Shown: positions 52,697 to 62,024, numbered from the stretch's first letter. The stretch is 64,000 nt of DNA from Planctomycetota bacterium (GCA_027083445.1 JALWOP010000180.1:1-64000); one strand, 5' to 3'. Notes: generated from the letters alone by a model not told the origin. Translations and numbers: made by a program.

Positions 52697-54550
52697 TCAC
52701 CCGATCCCGAATTCGCGGATCCGGCGATAGAGCGTGCTCTTCCCGACCCGCAGGAGGCGCGCTGCCTTCAGTCGGTCACCTCGGCAGGCGTAGAGCGCAC
52801 GCACAATGGCCTGCTTCTGATAGAACTCGAAGCTGATCGGGTCCGAGGAGGTGATAGCCCAGGGTGGCCGGTGCCCGCCGCGCTCTGCCGCAGGCACTGG
52901 GCGATCTCCCGTCACGATACCCGCAGCAGCACACTCGCGGGCGACCTCCTCGAAGGCCTGCGGGAGGTGACCCCGAGTCACCGGCCCTCCTCCGGCACGG
53001 GAGGCCAGGATTCGCATCACACGTTCGAGTTCCTCGTAGTTCCCCGGCCAGGGGTACTGCCGCAGGAGGAGTCGCACATCTTCTTCAACGGCCGTGATGC
53101 CATGCATCTCTAGAGCCTCGTCGATGATCGACTCGAGTTCAGCGCCGCGGTTGCGCAGAGCGGGCACCTCGATCCTCCTGGACAACAGGATTTCGGCCAG
53201 ATCCAAAGAGACGAGCCCGCGGGCCGCCAGCTCTCCCAGATCCGCGCTTGTGGTCGCTACCACGCGAGCGCGCAACGGCGGGGGAGTTCGCGATCCTCCA
53301 GCCGGCAGCATGCCGCTACGTAGGATCTCTGCGAGGCGTACTTGCAGTTCGGCGGGCAGGCAGTCGATCTCCTCCAGGAGCACGCTCCCCTCTCCGGCCA
53401 GCGCCAGCAAGCCCGGCCGGTGGATTCCGTCGAATCCCGAGCGATCACTTCCCAGCAATTCGCGCTCGAGTGTCTTGGCTTGCAGGCTACGACACTTGAG
53501 GCTGAAGAAGGGTCCGAAGTCGTCCCGGTGCACACTCTGGTAGTGAAGAATGCGAGCGAGGAGCGCACGACCGCTCCCCCGTTCCCCCACCAGCAAGACC
53601 GGCTCGCGACCTTGGGCGTGGGTCACGATGCTCTGCCGTAGCCGGGTGGCCACGGGGCCCCGCCCCCGGATGCGATCGAGCCCGAACGTCTCCCCAGCCT
53701 GCTGTAGCAGAGGATTCTGTACAGCAGCCCGTACAAGGACCGTGGCTCCTCCGACGCTCTCTTCTACACCACTCGTCTGCGCCAGGAAGATGCAGGTCCC
53801 GCCGCTGACGAGTGGATAACTCGAAGCCCAGCCAGCATGTTCGGCGCCGTCGCTCGTCGTGACCTCGAAGCGGTGATCGTGCAGTGGTGTCCAGAGGGAG
53901 GAGAATGCGAAGCGCCCCAGGTCCGCATCCGGCAAGATGCTGTCGAGGTGAGCCCCGGCGCAGTCCGCACCCAGGAAGATGCGGGCATCGCGACTCGCGC
54001 TACGCACCCGACCTTCGTCGTTGGCGATCAAGGCAGCGGTAGGGCAGGAGGTCAGGCGGGGCTCTGCCTCACTCCCTTGTTCCCCCGCGAGACGTTCGCT
54101 CATCCTTCGTTGCTGGGAGCGCAAGGTCGACTCCCGCTCCTTCAGGGTGGCGAGCCGACGAGCACTCGCCAGGGACGCCTCCACAATAGACTCGAGCAGA
54201 TCCCCTTGAGAGGAAGTCACCACTGCATGCGCGCCGGCCTCCAGAGCTCTCTGAACAAGACCCTCATTCTCGTGCAAGAGCGAGTAGACGATCACGGGGA
54301 CATAGATACTCGAGACCACCCCGAAACGCTCTGAACAGAGCGCACGACACGTATCGACCCCACTCGGCTCTTCTCCCGGTTGGGCTGCAATCAAGATGCA
54401 GTCGTAGCCGAGCCCCCCAATCCCTTCCCCCTCGCAGTCTTCGAGCTCCAGGTGCTGCGCAACGCTCACGTGATGACCCGCATCGGACAAGCGGCTTCGG
54501 ACGATGCTTCGATCTGCGGAATCCGAAGCGATGATTAGCAAGTTTCCCAC
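52697..54550 (-). CDS. Degenerate NtrC-like regulator (REC-PAS-like-AAA-Fis), short form
   Basis: A 617-residue protein. Residues 1-125 resemble a receiver domain, but the phosphoacceptor site reads ILIAAQP (Ala near 55). A coiled coil (RRLATLKERESTLRSQQRR) and a PAS-like domain follow, then an AAA+ domain from ~300 to 530. Walker A is GERGSGRALL, with Arg328 in place of Lys; Walker B is VLLEEID; GAFTGA is replaced by DRSGFDG, so sigma-54 contact is not expected. The Fis-type helix-turn-helix (DRLKAARLLRVGKSTLYRRI) is intact. It is probably a DNA-binding regulator controlled by protein-protein or other signals. Confidence 0.85.
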   Translation of the reverse strand: MGNLLIIASDSADRSIVRSRLSDAGHHVSVAQHLELEDCEGEGIGGLGYDCILIAAQPGEEPSGVDTCRALCSERFGVVSSIYVPVIVYSLLHENEGLVQRALEAGAHAVVTSSQGDLLESIVEASLASARRLATLKERESTLRSQQRRMSERLAGEQGSEAEPRLTSCPTAALIANDEGRVRSASRDARIFLGADCAGAHLDSILPDADLGRFAFSSLWTPLHDHRFEVTTSDGAEHAGWASSYPLVSGGTCIFLAQTSGVEESVGGATVLVRAAVQNPLLQQAGETFGLDRIRGRGPVATRLRQSIVTHAQGREPVLLVGERGSGRALLARILHYQSVHRDDFGPFFSLKCRSLQAKTLERELLGSDRSGFDGIHRPGLLALAGEGSVLLEEIDCLPAELQVRLAEILRSGMLPAGGSRTPPPLRARVVATTSADLGELAARGLVSLDLAEILLSRRIEVPALRNRGAELESIIDEALEMHGITAVEEDVRLLLRQYPWPGNYEELERVMRILASRAGGGPVTRGHLPQAFEEVARECAAAGIVTGDRPVPAAERGGHRPPWAITSSDPISFEFYQKQAIVRALYACRGDRLKAARLLRVGKSTLYRRIREFGIG

Positions 54551-54718
54551 GCAGTTCTCTCCTTATACCAGTGGTGACTTGGCTTCATCTTGACCTACGA
54601 TCCGAACCCCCTTCGGTTACAGCTTGGAAATCGCGGGGAAGGCGCACACGACACGGGACCTGCGGCTTACCGCAGATCCCTGGATCCGGGCTCGGCCGAA
54701 TGCGAGCCGAGACACCGA

Positions 54719-55402
54719 TCAAGCGGAAGATCCGTGAACCGGAATCCTGTATCCCTCACCAACGACCGTCTCGATCAGGGAGCCGTGTCGATTCTCGTCG
54801 AGCTTGCGACGCAACCGCGCAATCTGCACCTCGACGATCTTGGTTCCCGGGTCGAACTCGATATCCCAGACTCGTCGCAGCAATTCCCTGCGCGAGACCG
54901 TGCGGCCGCGAGCTTGAACGAGGGCACCCAGAACATCGAACTCCCTTGGGCTCAGTTCGATGCGTTCCTCGCCTCGCTCGACGATACGGCTGGCCAGATC
55001 GACGCGCAGGTCGCCCACGCTGAAGGTCGGCAGGGACTCGCGCCGCCGCATCACCGCTTCAATACGCGCGACGAGTTCTTCACCCGCAAAGGGCTTGATG
55101 ATGTAATCGTCGGCGCCCATGCGCAGACCCCGCACCCGATCCTCGATGGAGTGGTGGGCGGTCAGGAAGATGGTCGGTTTCTCGTTCCCGGCCTCGCGCT
55201 GCTGGATGAGAAAATCCCACCCTGATTCCCGAGGCATGGTGATATCGAGCAGCATGAGATCGATCTCGCCCCGTTCCGCGTCCAGACGGTTGCGTGCCTC
55301 ATCAGCTCCGGCAACCGCCACGCTCTCCATATCGTTCCGCTCGAGAACGCGCTGAATATAACGGCGAACGCCGGGATCATCATCGACTACTAGGATTCTC
55401 AT
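54719..55402 (-). CDS. OmpR/PhoB-family response regulator
   Basis: A 227-residue regulator with an intact receiver: acidic pocket VVDDD (7-9), phosphoacceptor Asp53 (LLDITMP), Thr81 and Lys103 (IIKPF). Residues ~130-222 form the winged helix (LSPREFDVLGALVQARG ... VEVQIARLRRKL ... TVVGEGYRIP). No histidine kinase gene is in the window. It lies between the two degenerate NtrC-like genes, all on the same strand, with gaps of 63 and 168 bases. Confidence 0.94.
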   Translation of the reverse strand: MRILVVDDDPGVRRYIQRVLERNDMESVAVAGADEARNRLDAERGEIDLMLLDITMPRESGWDFLIQQREAGNEKPTIFLTAHHSIEDRVRGLRMGADDYIIKPFAGEELVARIEAVMRRRESLPTFSVGDLRVDLASRIVERGEERIELSPREFDVLGALVQARGRTVSRRELLRRVWDIEFDPGTKIVEVQIARLRRKLDENRHGSLIETVVGEGYRIPVHGSSA

Positions 55403-55465
55403 AATGCCTGAATTCGAGGAAGCTTGACCTCGATGCCGAGCTCTGGAGGCGCCCCCCTAGGCCAT

Positions 55466-57382
55466 CTAGGTGATGCCGAATTTCTTGAGTTTTCGGTAGA
55501 GGGTGCTCTTGCCCACATGCAGCAGGCGCGCGGCAGCGAGCTTGTCGCCTCCAGTGCAGTCGAGTGCCCGCAGAAGCACCTTCTTCTCGTAGACGTCGAA
55601 ATCGATGGGGTCATCCTCGGTGATGCTCCAAGCCTTCTGCCCTTCATGCGAGACGAGGTGGGTCCCGGGAACAGGCGTGGGGCGCTCCGCGGGCGAGGGC
55701 GGCCCCTGGGAGGGGATGATCGCGACGGGAGAAATCTCGGTCGCAAGTTCACGCACCGGCTGGGTCAGATGGCTGATCTCGATCACTCCGTTGCGCGCCA
55801 TTCCACAGGCGTGCTCCATGCAAGCCTCGAGCTCCGCCAGGTTGCCCGGCCAGGGATACTCCGCCAGTACCGCTTCTACCTGGGGGGAGAGGGATTCGAC
55901 CCCATGAGCGCACCCGAAGCGCAGCAACATGGCCCGTGCCAAGCGGACGATGTCCTCCCGCCTCTCTCGCAAGGGCGGCACCCGGAGAACGCGCGCCCCC
56001 AGGCGCTGCGCCAGAGCCCCATGGAAGGCTCCCTTGGCGACGAGAGCTTCCAGCCCCTCCGAAGTCGATGCGATGATGCGACATTCGAGCCGCTCCTTGC
56101 GCCGGGCCCCCGGCGGAAGGAGGGTGCCCCGCTCCAAGACCTCTTCCAGGCGGGCCTGCAGCCTGGTGGGCAAGGCGGAAACCTGCGCCAGGTAGAGGGT
56201 GCCGTCCTGGCACAGAGCCAAGAGGCCCGGATGGGACTCGCCCTCCGAATCCCCCGCCTTGCCGAAGAGTTCCTGCTCGAGGGCTTCCTCGGAGAGGGCC
56301 GAGCAGTTCAGCTCGAGGAACGAACCGGTCCGCCGCCCGGAGTAGTGCAGGATGCGCGCCAGGAGCTCCTCGCCCGAACCCCGCTCGCCATGCAGGAGGA
56401 CCGGCCCATTGAGGTCGGCCAGGCGGGCGATGTCGCTGCGCAGAGCCAGGGTGGCCGCGGAAGATCCGATGATCGCCCCGGGGACATAGGTCATCCGGGC
56501 GGCCTCGACCAGGGCCCCCACCTCCTGGCGCGGGACCATCCCATCCGCGGAGGAGTATCCGCCCGAGAAGTGGCAGCGTCCCAGGTCACAGAAGAGCACG
56601 ACCCTGAGGGGCGAGGATTCCCCGGCGGTGGTGGGCAGAACCGATGCGATGAGTGAGCGGGGGCTACGGTCGCGACGCTCGGAGGTCTCGAAGCGGAAGC
56701 CTTGCCTGGGGGCGGTTCGGGCGTCGCGCACGAAGGCCTCGAGGCCGCAACCGGGAGCGATCTTGCCCAGACTCGTCCCCTGAATGCGGGGACCGAGCAG
56801 CTCGAAAGCCCCCCGGTCGCAGTCCCGCACGATCCCTTCCGAATCGACGAGCAGGACCCCGTCGGGATGACCCGCCGCCAGCTTGCGGTTGGCGCGGGCC
56901 ACCGGGTCGGAGGCCGGTGCCGTGGCCTCCGCCAGGCGAGAATCGGCCTCGCAGAGCCGGTGGTTTTCCCGTTCGAGCAAGCGACACTGCTCCGCGAGCT
57001 CGTCACCCTGGGACTTGATCCGCAGGTGCACGTCGAGGATGCGGTCGAGGTGCGGAAGATGGGTCCGGTCGATGTACGCCTCGCAGCCCATGTCATACAT
57101 GCGCTGGGCCTGCTCGAGGGTCGCCTGCTTGGAGGCGTAGACCAGGATGGGTACACGGTTCAACCCGGGAGTGGCCTTCAACCGCTTGCAGACATCCGCA
57201 GCGCTGATCCCGCTGCCGAGGTCCATCGAGAGCAGGATCAGGTCGGCACCGCTGGCGCGTGCCTCGACCAGACCCCGTGCCCCACCCTCGGCGACCAGAA
57301 CCTCGTGCCCGAGATCCGCGAGTCGACTGCGCATGACCAGTCGCTCGCCTGGATCACCTTCGATCAGTAGGATGCGTGCCAC
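55466..57382 (-). CDS. Degenerate NtrC-like regulator (REC-PAS-like-AAA-Fis), first gene of trio
   Basis: A 638-residue protein started by GTG 57382, which has a strong AGGAGGAGG ribosome binding site upstream. The receiver-like domain has Ser52 in place of the phosphoacceptor (LILLSMDL). A PAS-like domain (~170-300) follows. In the AAA+ domain Walker A reads GERGSGEELL, with Glu338 at the Lys position, Walker B reads TLYLAQVS instead of LDE, and GAFTGA is missing, so ATP hydrolysis and sigma-54 activation are very unlikely. The C-terminal Fis domain (DKLAAARLLHVGKSTLYRKL) is intact and nearly identical to that of the partner at 52697. The pair are paralogues. Confidence 0.87.
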   Translation of the reverse strand: MARILLIEGDPGERLVMRSRLADLGHEVLVAEGGARGLVEARASGADLILLSMDLGSGISAADVCKRLKATPGLNRVPILVYASKQATLEQAQRMYDMGCEAYIDRTHLPHLDRILDVHLRIKSQGDELAEQCRLLERENHRLCEADSRLAEATAPASDPVARANRKLAAGHPDGVLLVDSEGIVRDCDRGAFELLGPRIQGTSLGKIAPGCGLEAFVRDARTAPRQGFRFETSERRDRSPRSLIASVLPTTAGESSPLRVVLFCDLGRCHFSGGYSSADGMVPRQEVGALVEAARMTYVPGAIIGSSAATLALRSDIARLADLNGPVLLHGERGSGEELLARILHYSGRRTGSFLELNCSALSEEALEQELFGKAGDSEGESHPGLLALCQDGTLYLAQVSALPTRLQARLEEVLERGTLLPPGARRKERLECRIIASTSEGLEALVAKGAFHGALAQRLGARVLRVPPLRERREDIVRLARAMLLRFGCAHGVESLSPQVEAVLAEYPWPGNLAELEACMEHACGMARNGVIEISHLTQPVRELATEISPVAIIPSQGPPSPAERPTPVPGTHLVSHEGQKAWSITEDDPIDFDVYEKKVLLRALDCTGGDKLAAARLLHVGKSTLYRKLKKFGIT

Positions 57383-57468
57383 GGATCCCTCCTCCTTCTG
57401 GGCCCGTCGGGGGGGTGCTCCGGGCATGTGCGCCGGCGCCTGTCCAGTTTCCCACCTCTGGTACAGTA

Positions 57469-58710
57469 GTGGATATCCCCAGCCCCCATGATCTTCTCTT
57501 CGGGGAAAAAGTCGACCGCGCGTTGCGTTCGATTCCCAAGAATGCGGACAGCTTGGGGGTCATCACCCACCTCAGGGGGTGCCTGGGAGCCACCCTCGCC
57601 CGGCGGGCGGCGCGCCTCCATGAATTGCGTCTTCGTTCTAACCAGAGGTTTCCAAAGGGTTTCCTGCCCTTCTTGACCCCCAAGGGACTCGAGCAGGCGA
57701 CCTCCCACGTCGTCGCCGAGGCCCGGGCGAAGCGCCTGCGCGAGCTTCTTGGGCCTTCCCGAATCTGGGACGCCACCTGCGGAATCGGAGCGGATTCACT
57801 TGCCCTGGCTGAACGGGGTGACGTGGTGGCAACCGAACTCGACCCCGAGCAAGCTGCCTGCGCGGCAGCGAACCTGGCCCAGGCCGGCTCACCGGGAAGA
57901 GTCCTCCGCGCCGACGCGCTCCTGCCCCCCTTCGAGCCGAAGAGGATGGCGGCGGTCCTGCTCGACCCGGACCGACGCCCGCGGGGGAAGCGCGAGGGTG
58001 ATCCCGAGCGTTGGAGCCCACCCCTATCGAGTTGTCTCTCCCTCGCCGAGCGGGTCGGTGCCGGCTGCCTCAAACTCCCACCCGCCTTCGAGCTTCCCGA
58101 TCCGGGAAGAGGTGTCGCCCAGCGTTGGGTCTCCCTGGACGGAACCCTGCGGGAATACTCTCTTTGGACGGGTCGGCTGGCCCGCGACCGCTCCCCCCGC
58201 GCGGCGATCCTGCTCACCAGCGACGGGAAGAGGGAGGTCCTGGCCGGTGAGATCGAAGCGACCCGGCCCCTCCACCCCGATGCGGCCCGGCAGGTGCGCT
58301 GGCTCGGAGAGGTCGACCCAGCGGTCCTACGCTCCGGCCTCTTGGGGCTCGCGGCGCGCCTCTGCGGCCTCGACCCCCTGGCCCCGCGCAGCGCCTACCT
58401 GGGTGGGCTCGACCCCCCAACCCCACAGCCCTGGCTCAAGACCTGGCGGGTCCTGGGCACCTCGGCCCTGGACCGCAGGCGGCTGCGCAGACTGCAGAGG
58501 GAGCACGACATCGGACCCCTGACCGTCAAGAAGCGCGGACACCCCGACTCCGCCGAGACACTCGCCCGGCGCTTCGCCGGGCCGGGGAGACGCCCCGGCC
58601 TGCTCGCGGTGACCCGTCTGGAGCGGGGGCACCTGGCCCTGCTCCTGGAGGACTCCCGTCCCCCCGCCAGCCCACCCCCTGGAGACCGAGAGGGGCCGGA
58701 TGGACCCTAA
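57469..58710 (+). CDS. SAM-dependent methyltransferase with THUMP-like domain
   Basis: A 413-residue protein. Residues ~95-200 are a class I methyltransferase: IWDATCGIGADSLALAERG is motif I, VVATELDPEQAACAAANLAQAG motif II, and VLLDPDRRPRGKR the DPPY-like catalytic motif. The C-terminal part (RVLGTSALDRRRLRRLQREHDIGPLTVKKRG) is the THUMP-like domain of putative RNA methyltransferases. GTG 57469 is the preferred start because the conserved region begins nearby; an earlier in-frame start at 57376 would overlap the divergent regulator's leader. The RNA target is unknown. Confidence 0.8.
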   Translation: MDIPSPHDLLFGEKVDRALRSIPKNADSLGVITHLRGCLGATLARRAARLHELRLRSNQRFPKGFLPFLTPKGLEQATSHVVAEARAKRLRELLGPSRIWDATCGIGADSLALAERGDVVATELDPEQAACAAANLAQAGSPGRVLRADALLPPFEPKRMAAVLLDPDRRPRGKREGDPERWSPPLSSCLSLAERVGAGCLKLPPAFELPDPGRGVAQRWVSLDGTLREYSLWTGRLARDRSPRAAILLTSDGKREVLAGEIEATRPLHPDAARQVRWLGEVDPAVLRSGLLGLAARLCGLDPLAPRSAYLGGLDPPTPQPWLKTWRVLGTSALDRRRLRRLQREHDIGPLTVKKRGHPDSAETLARRFAGPGRRPGLLAVTRLERGHLALLLEDSRPPASPPPGDREGPDGP

Positions 58711-58758
58711 CTACACATCAACTGCACCCCAAAGACCGCCAAATGCCCTCTCCAGGGC

Positions 58759-58834
58759 TGGTGGGCGATGAGGGATTCGAACCCCCGACTTTCTCGGTGT
58801 AAACGAGACACTCTAGCCACTGAGTTAATCGCCC
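58759..58834 (-). tRNA. tRNA-Val (UAC)
   Basis: The minus strand folds as a complete tRNA. The acceptor GGGCGAT pairs with ATCGCCC, followed by A and an encoded CCA (58759-58761). The D arm is ACTC...GAGT, the anticodon stem TCTCG/CGAGA with loop TTTACAC (anticodon UAC), and the T arm GGGGG-TTCGAAT-CCCTC (one G-U pair). It stands between the methyltransferase and ugd genes. Confidence 0.96.
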
Positions 58835-58940
58835 GGCGTCGCTTGGGATCGAGACGTTATCTTGCCGAACTCTGGTTCGACAGGACACCTCTCGCCGGCC
58901 CCCAAGGGGCCATTCCCGACCCCCATCCTACTCCATCCCC

Positions 58941-60242
58941 ATGCGCATTGCCGTCGTCGGCACCGGCTACGTCGGACTCGTCGCGGGTACCTGCTTCGCC
59001 GAGAGCGGGAACACCGTCACCTGTATCGATATCGACGCGGAGAAGATCCGCCGCCTCGAACAGGGCGAAGTCCCCATCTACGAGCCGGGTCTCGAGGAGC
59101 TCGTGCGTCGCAACGTACGCGACGATCGACTGCGCTTCACGACCTCCTACGCCGAGGGAATGAAGGACGCCCAGGTCGCCTTCATCGCGGTGGGTACCCC
59201 CCCGGGTGAAGACGGCTCCGCCGATGTGCGTTACGTCCTCGGCGCCGCCGAGGAGATCGCGCGCAACATGACCGGGTACACGGTCGTCGTGGACAAGTCG
59301 ACCGTCCCGGTAGGCACGGCGGGCAAGGTGGCCGAGGTCATGGCTGCCCACACCGAGCACGAGTTCGACGTCGTCTCCAACCCCGAGTTCCTCAAGGAGG
59401 GGGCGGCGATCGACGACTTCCTCAAGCCCAACCGCATCGTCATCGGCGCCAACTCGAAGCGCGCGGCGCGCATCATGGGAGAGCTCTACGAGCCCTTCGT
59501 ACGCACGGGCAACCCCATCCTGCACATGGATGTGGCCTCGGCTGAGCTGACCAAGTACGCAGCCAACGCCATGCTCGCGACGCGCATCTCCTTCATGAAC
59601 GAGATCGCCAACCTGTGCGGGCTGGTCGGTGCGGACGTCGATGAGGTCCGTCGCGGGATCGGTTCGGACGAGCGCATCGGCTCCCGCTTCCTCTTCTCCG
59701 GCGTCGGCTATGGAGGCTCGTGCTTCCCCAAGGACGTCAAGGCGATCATTCGTACCGCCTCCGACCACGGCTACGACTTCAAGATCGTCAAGGCGGTCGA
59801 GGAGGTGAACGAGCGCCAGAAGAGCATCCAGTTCACCCAGATCCAGGAGGCCTTCGACGGGGAGGTCGCCGGAAAGCGCATCGCCATCTGGGGCCTGGCC
59901 TTCAAGCCCAACACGGATGACATGCGGGAGGCACCCGCCATCACCCTGATCGAGCGCCTGCTCGAGGCGGGGGCCCAGGTCGTCGCCCACGACCCCGAGG
60001 CGATCGAGATGTGCCGCAAGCACTACCTGGGCAGCCGCATCGAGTACGCCGAGAACCCGATGGCCGCGCTCCAGGGGGCCGATGCACTGGTCCTGGTCAC
60101 CGAATGGAACGAGTTCCGCCGTCCGGACTTCGAGGCCATCCGCGCCGCCCTCAAGCAGCCTTTCATCTTCGACGGGCGCAACATCTGGCCGCGCGAGACG
60201 GTGGAAGAGTTGGGCTTCCGCTACTGGGGTATCGGGCGCTGA
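58941..60242 (+). CDS. ugd: UDP-glucose/UDP-sugar 6-dehydrogenase
   Basis: A 433-residue NAD-dependent dehydrogenase that oxidises the C6 of a UDP-hexose to the uronate. MRIAVVGTGYVGLVAGTCFAE is the N-terminal Rossmann motif; the thiohemiacetal cysteine is Cys261 in GVGYGGSCFPKD; Lys in ELTKYAANAML and FNEIANLC-like FMNEIANLC are present. Length and motifs fit UDP-glucose dehydrogenase; UDP-GlcNAc or GDP-mannose use cannot be excluded and would fit the 3-amino-uronate genes at 24143-26205. Confidence 0.9.
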   Translation: MRIAVVGTGYVGLVAGTCFAESGNTVTCIDIDAEKIRRLEQGEVPIYEPGLEELVRRNVRDDRLRFTTSYAEGMKDAQVAFIAVGTPPGEDGSADVRYVLGAAEEIARNMTGYTVVVDKSTVPVGTAGKVAEVMAAHTEHEFDVVSNPEFLKEGAAIDDFLKPNRIVIGANSKRAARIMGELYEPFVRTGNPILHMDVASAELTKYAANAMLATRISFMNEIANLCGLVGADVDEVRRGIGSDERIGSRFLFSGVGYGGSCFPKDVKAIIRTASDHGYDFKIVKAVEEVNERQKSIQFTQIQEAFDGEVAGKRIAIWGLAFKPNTDDMREAPAITLIERLLEAGAQVVAHDPEAIEMCRKHYLGSRIEYAENPMAALQGADALVLVTEWNEFRRPDFEAIRAALKQPFIFDGRNIWPRETVEELGFRYWGIGR

Positions 60243-60257
60243 CGCTGCTACAAGGAC

Positions 60258-60321
60258 AAGGCGGCCCCCCCGACAGCGGGACTCCGTCGCCGGAGCCCGT
60301 CACCGAAGGGAACCGCCTTTT
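60258..60321 (+). terminator. Probable terminator after ugd
   Basis: AAGGCGG (60258-60264) pairs with CCGCCTT (60313-60319) and the second arm runs into TTTT. The enclosed part contains a smaller stem CTCCG-TCGC-CGGAG. The position, 15 bases after the ugd stop, fits a branched terminator. Confidence 0.5.
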
Positions 60322-60412
60322 GATGTCGTGTAGCTTTCGAACGCTCCACCGATCGGCTTCATCGCACGCGCGATGACACCCTTGCCGAGCCGGCCTCACG
60401 TTCGGCCAGAGA

Positions 60413-61222
60413 TCATGACCGACCAGAGGCGGTCTTGGGAAGGGCTTTTTTTGACTGCTCTTGCGCGGCGAGTCTCCGACGCACGGTCATCGACGCGAGT
60501 GCGGCGCGCACACGTTCGCCCGTCGGCGTACGTTCGGACCCCTCACGCATGCACTCACGTTCGCAGCGCGCAAGGATCTCGCGCGCCCTTTGCGACTCAC
60601 CCTGTGCAAGGTACGAGCAGCCCAGGCGATCCCATGCACGCACGCGCATGCACGCATCACCGGCATCGAGCGCAAGCGCGAGCCATGCACGGCGCGCCTG
60701 CGCCTGCTCCCCCAGAAGCTCATGGGTGCGCGCACACCACCAACGGGCACGGTCTCGCATCGAATGTGTCGCTTTCGAGTCCAGCGCGAGCTCCGAGTAG
60801 CCGTGCAGCGCCTCTTCATGGGCTCCTTGACGCCGCAGGTGGTGCGCCAACTCGAGGCGTGCGCGCCCAGAGATCTCGCCCCAGGCGGGCTCCGCAAGCT
60901 GCCTCCAAAGCTGCGCGCCCCGCTCGTTTCCGGCGCTGGACCACCAGCGCGCCGCTTCGGCGAGCAGGTGTCCACGCTCACGGGGAGATAGCCCGGGCAC
61001 CGCGGCCAGCTCCTCGCAGGCGCGAGCGAGCGCCATCCGGGCGGGATCGCGCCGCTGGGGATCTGTCGCCAGGAGCCGTCGCCTCGCCACACGACGCTGC
61101 CGGTCGAGACGCTCCAGGTCCCCATCCCGCTCCTTCGGGACAGGATGGTACGAGCCGCGAGTCCCAACCAGGAGGGCGAGCAGCAGGGCTGCCGCAGCGG
61201 CCCTGCGCCGAAGGCGGCTCAT
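60413..61222 (-). CDS. Membrane-anchored or exported TPR-like protein coupled to an ECF sigma factor
   Basis: A 269-residue protein. The N-terminus MSRLRRRAAAAALLLALLVGTRG is a signal peptide or anchor. The rest is helical and rich in Arg and Ala, with TPR-like pairs such as LELAHHLRRQGAHEEALHGYSEL and WDRLGCSYLAQGESQRAREIL. Its ATG overlaps the ECF sigma stop by four bases, the place usually held by an anti-sigma factor; no zinc anti-sigma motif (HxxxCxxC) is visible. It may be an atypical anti-sigma factor or a sigma-regulated envelope protein. Confidence 0.68.
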   Translation of the reverse strand: MSRLRRRAAAAALLLALLVGTRGSYHPVPKERDGDLERLDRQRRVARRRLLATDPQRRDPARMALARACEELAAVPGLSPRERGHLLAEAARWWSSAGNERGAQLWRQLAEPAWGEISGRARLELAHHLRRQGAHEEALHGYSELALDSKATHSMRDRARWWCARTHELLGEQAQARRAWLALALDAGDACMRVRAWDRLGCSYLAQGESQRAREILARCERECMREGSERTPTGERVRAALASMTVRRRLAAQEQSKKALPKTASGRS

Positions 61223-61806
61223 GCGGTCAGAGCCAGGTGTCGCGAGCGGCCGGCCCGCATCTCCTGCAGGATCAGACGACCCAGCCGCTTGCGCGCCCGA
61301 AAGAGACGCACCTTGACGAGATCGGGCGGAATGTCGAACTCCGCGGCGACCTCGCGTGTGTTCTCCGTGCCCCCGTAGTAGGCACAGAGCACGGCCCGGT
61401 CCCGCTCGATCAAGCGCATCAGGGCCGCCTGCAGGTAGCGCACCGCCTCATCCGCCGCGACCGGCTGCTCAGCGAGCACCAGGACCCCTTCGGGTTCTCC
61501 AGGGCCGCTCCACGGCCGGGGATCCTCGACCAGGGAGAGCCATTCGTCATCGCCTCCGGTGCGTGGTCCTCGCCCTTCCCGGCGCGCGTGATCGTGGAAG
61601 ACGTTGGCTGCGATCTGGACCAGCCAAGCGGCCAACCGGCCCCGTTCACCCCCTCCCTTGCGATAGCGCGCAGCGCGCAAGAGCGTCTCCTGGGCCAGGT
61701 CCTCGGCTTCGTGTTCGTCGCGGCAGCGGCGGGAGAGAAAGCGCAGAACGGCGGGGCGCAGCTCCTCGAGACCGCGCCAACTGGTGTGAACAAGGGTGGG
61801 GGGCAC
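61219..61806 (-). CDS. ECF-family RNA polymerase sigma factor
   Basis: A 195-residue sigma factor. Region 2 spans ~13-80 (EHEAEDLAQETLLRAARY, WLVQIAANVFHDHAR) and region 4 spans ~125-180 (RLIERDRAVLCAYYGGTENTREVAAEFDIPPDLVKVRLFRARKRL). GTG 61806 is chosen because a GGAG lies seven bases before it and the conserved domain begins there; the open frame extends upstream without conserved sequence. It is translationally coupled to the TPR protein that follows. Confidence 0.87.
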   Translation of the reverse strand: MPPTLVHTSWRGLEELRPAVLRFLSRRCRDEHEAEDLAQETLLRAARYRKGGGERGRLAAWLVQIAANVFHDHARREGRGPRTGGDDEWLSLVEDPRPWSGPGEPEGVLVLAEQPVAADEAVRYLQAALMRLIERDRAVLCAYYGGTENTREVAAEFDIPPDLVKVRLFRARKRLGRLILQEMRAGRSRHLALTA

Positions 61807-62024
61807 TTCTGACTCCGAAAGGGGGGGAGGGAATGTGCGAGGACAGACAGGCTCCTCGCGGGTCCCGAGGAGACACGACGACCCACGGCGGGATGCACCT
61901 GTGGAGAAACGCGGCCCCCTCCACCCGCCGGGCACCGCCAGCCGAAGTGGGGAATCGCCGCGGTCCCCACCCGGGCAGCGGCCATCTCCGTCATCCGGCC
62001 GCACCCGCAACCCCCTGATAACGG
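61807..62024. other. Leader/promoter region of the ECF sigma gene
   Basis: About 220 bases upstream of the sigma gene hold no credible gene. It must contain the sigma operon promoter. I see no clear promoter boxes; GC-rich sequence without repeats. Confidence 0.35.

Noticed and set aside
54551-54718. Hidden gene between the response regulator and the downstream NtrC-like gene
   Set aside because: The 168 bases contain no open frame with coding character; treated as spacer and leader.
58857-60023. Long minus-strand open frame opposite ugd
   Set aside because: Shadow of ugd, whose motifs and catalytic Cys are unambiguous.
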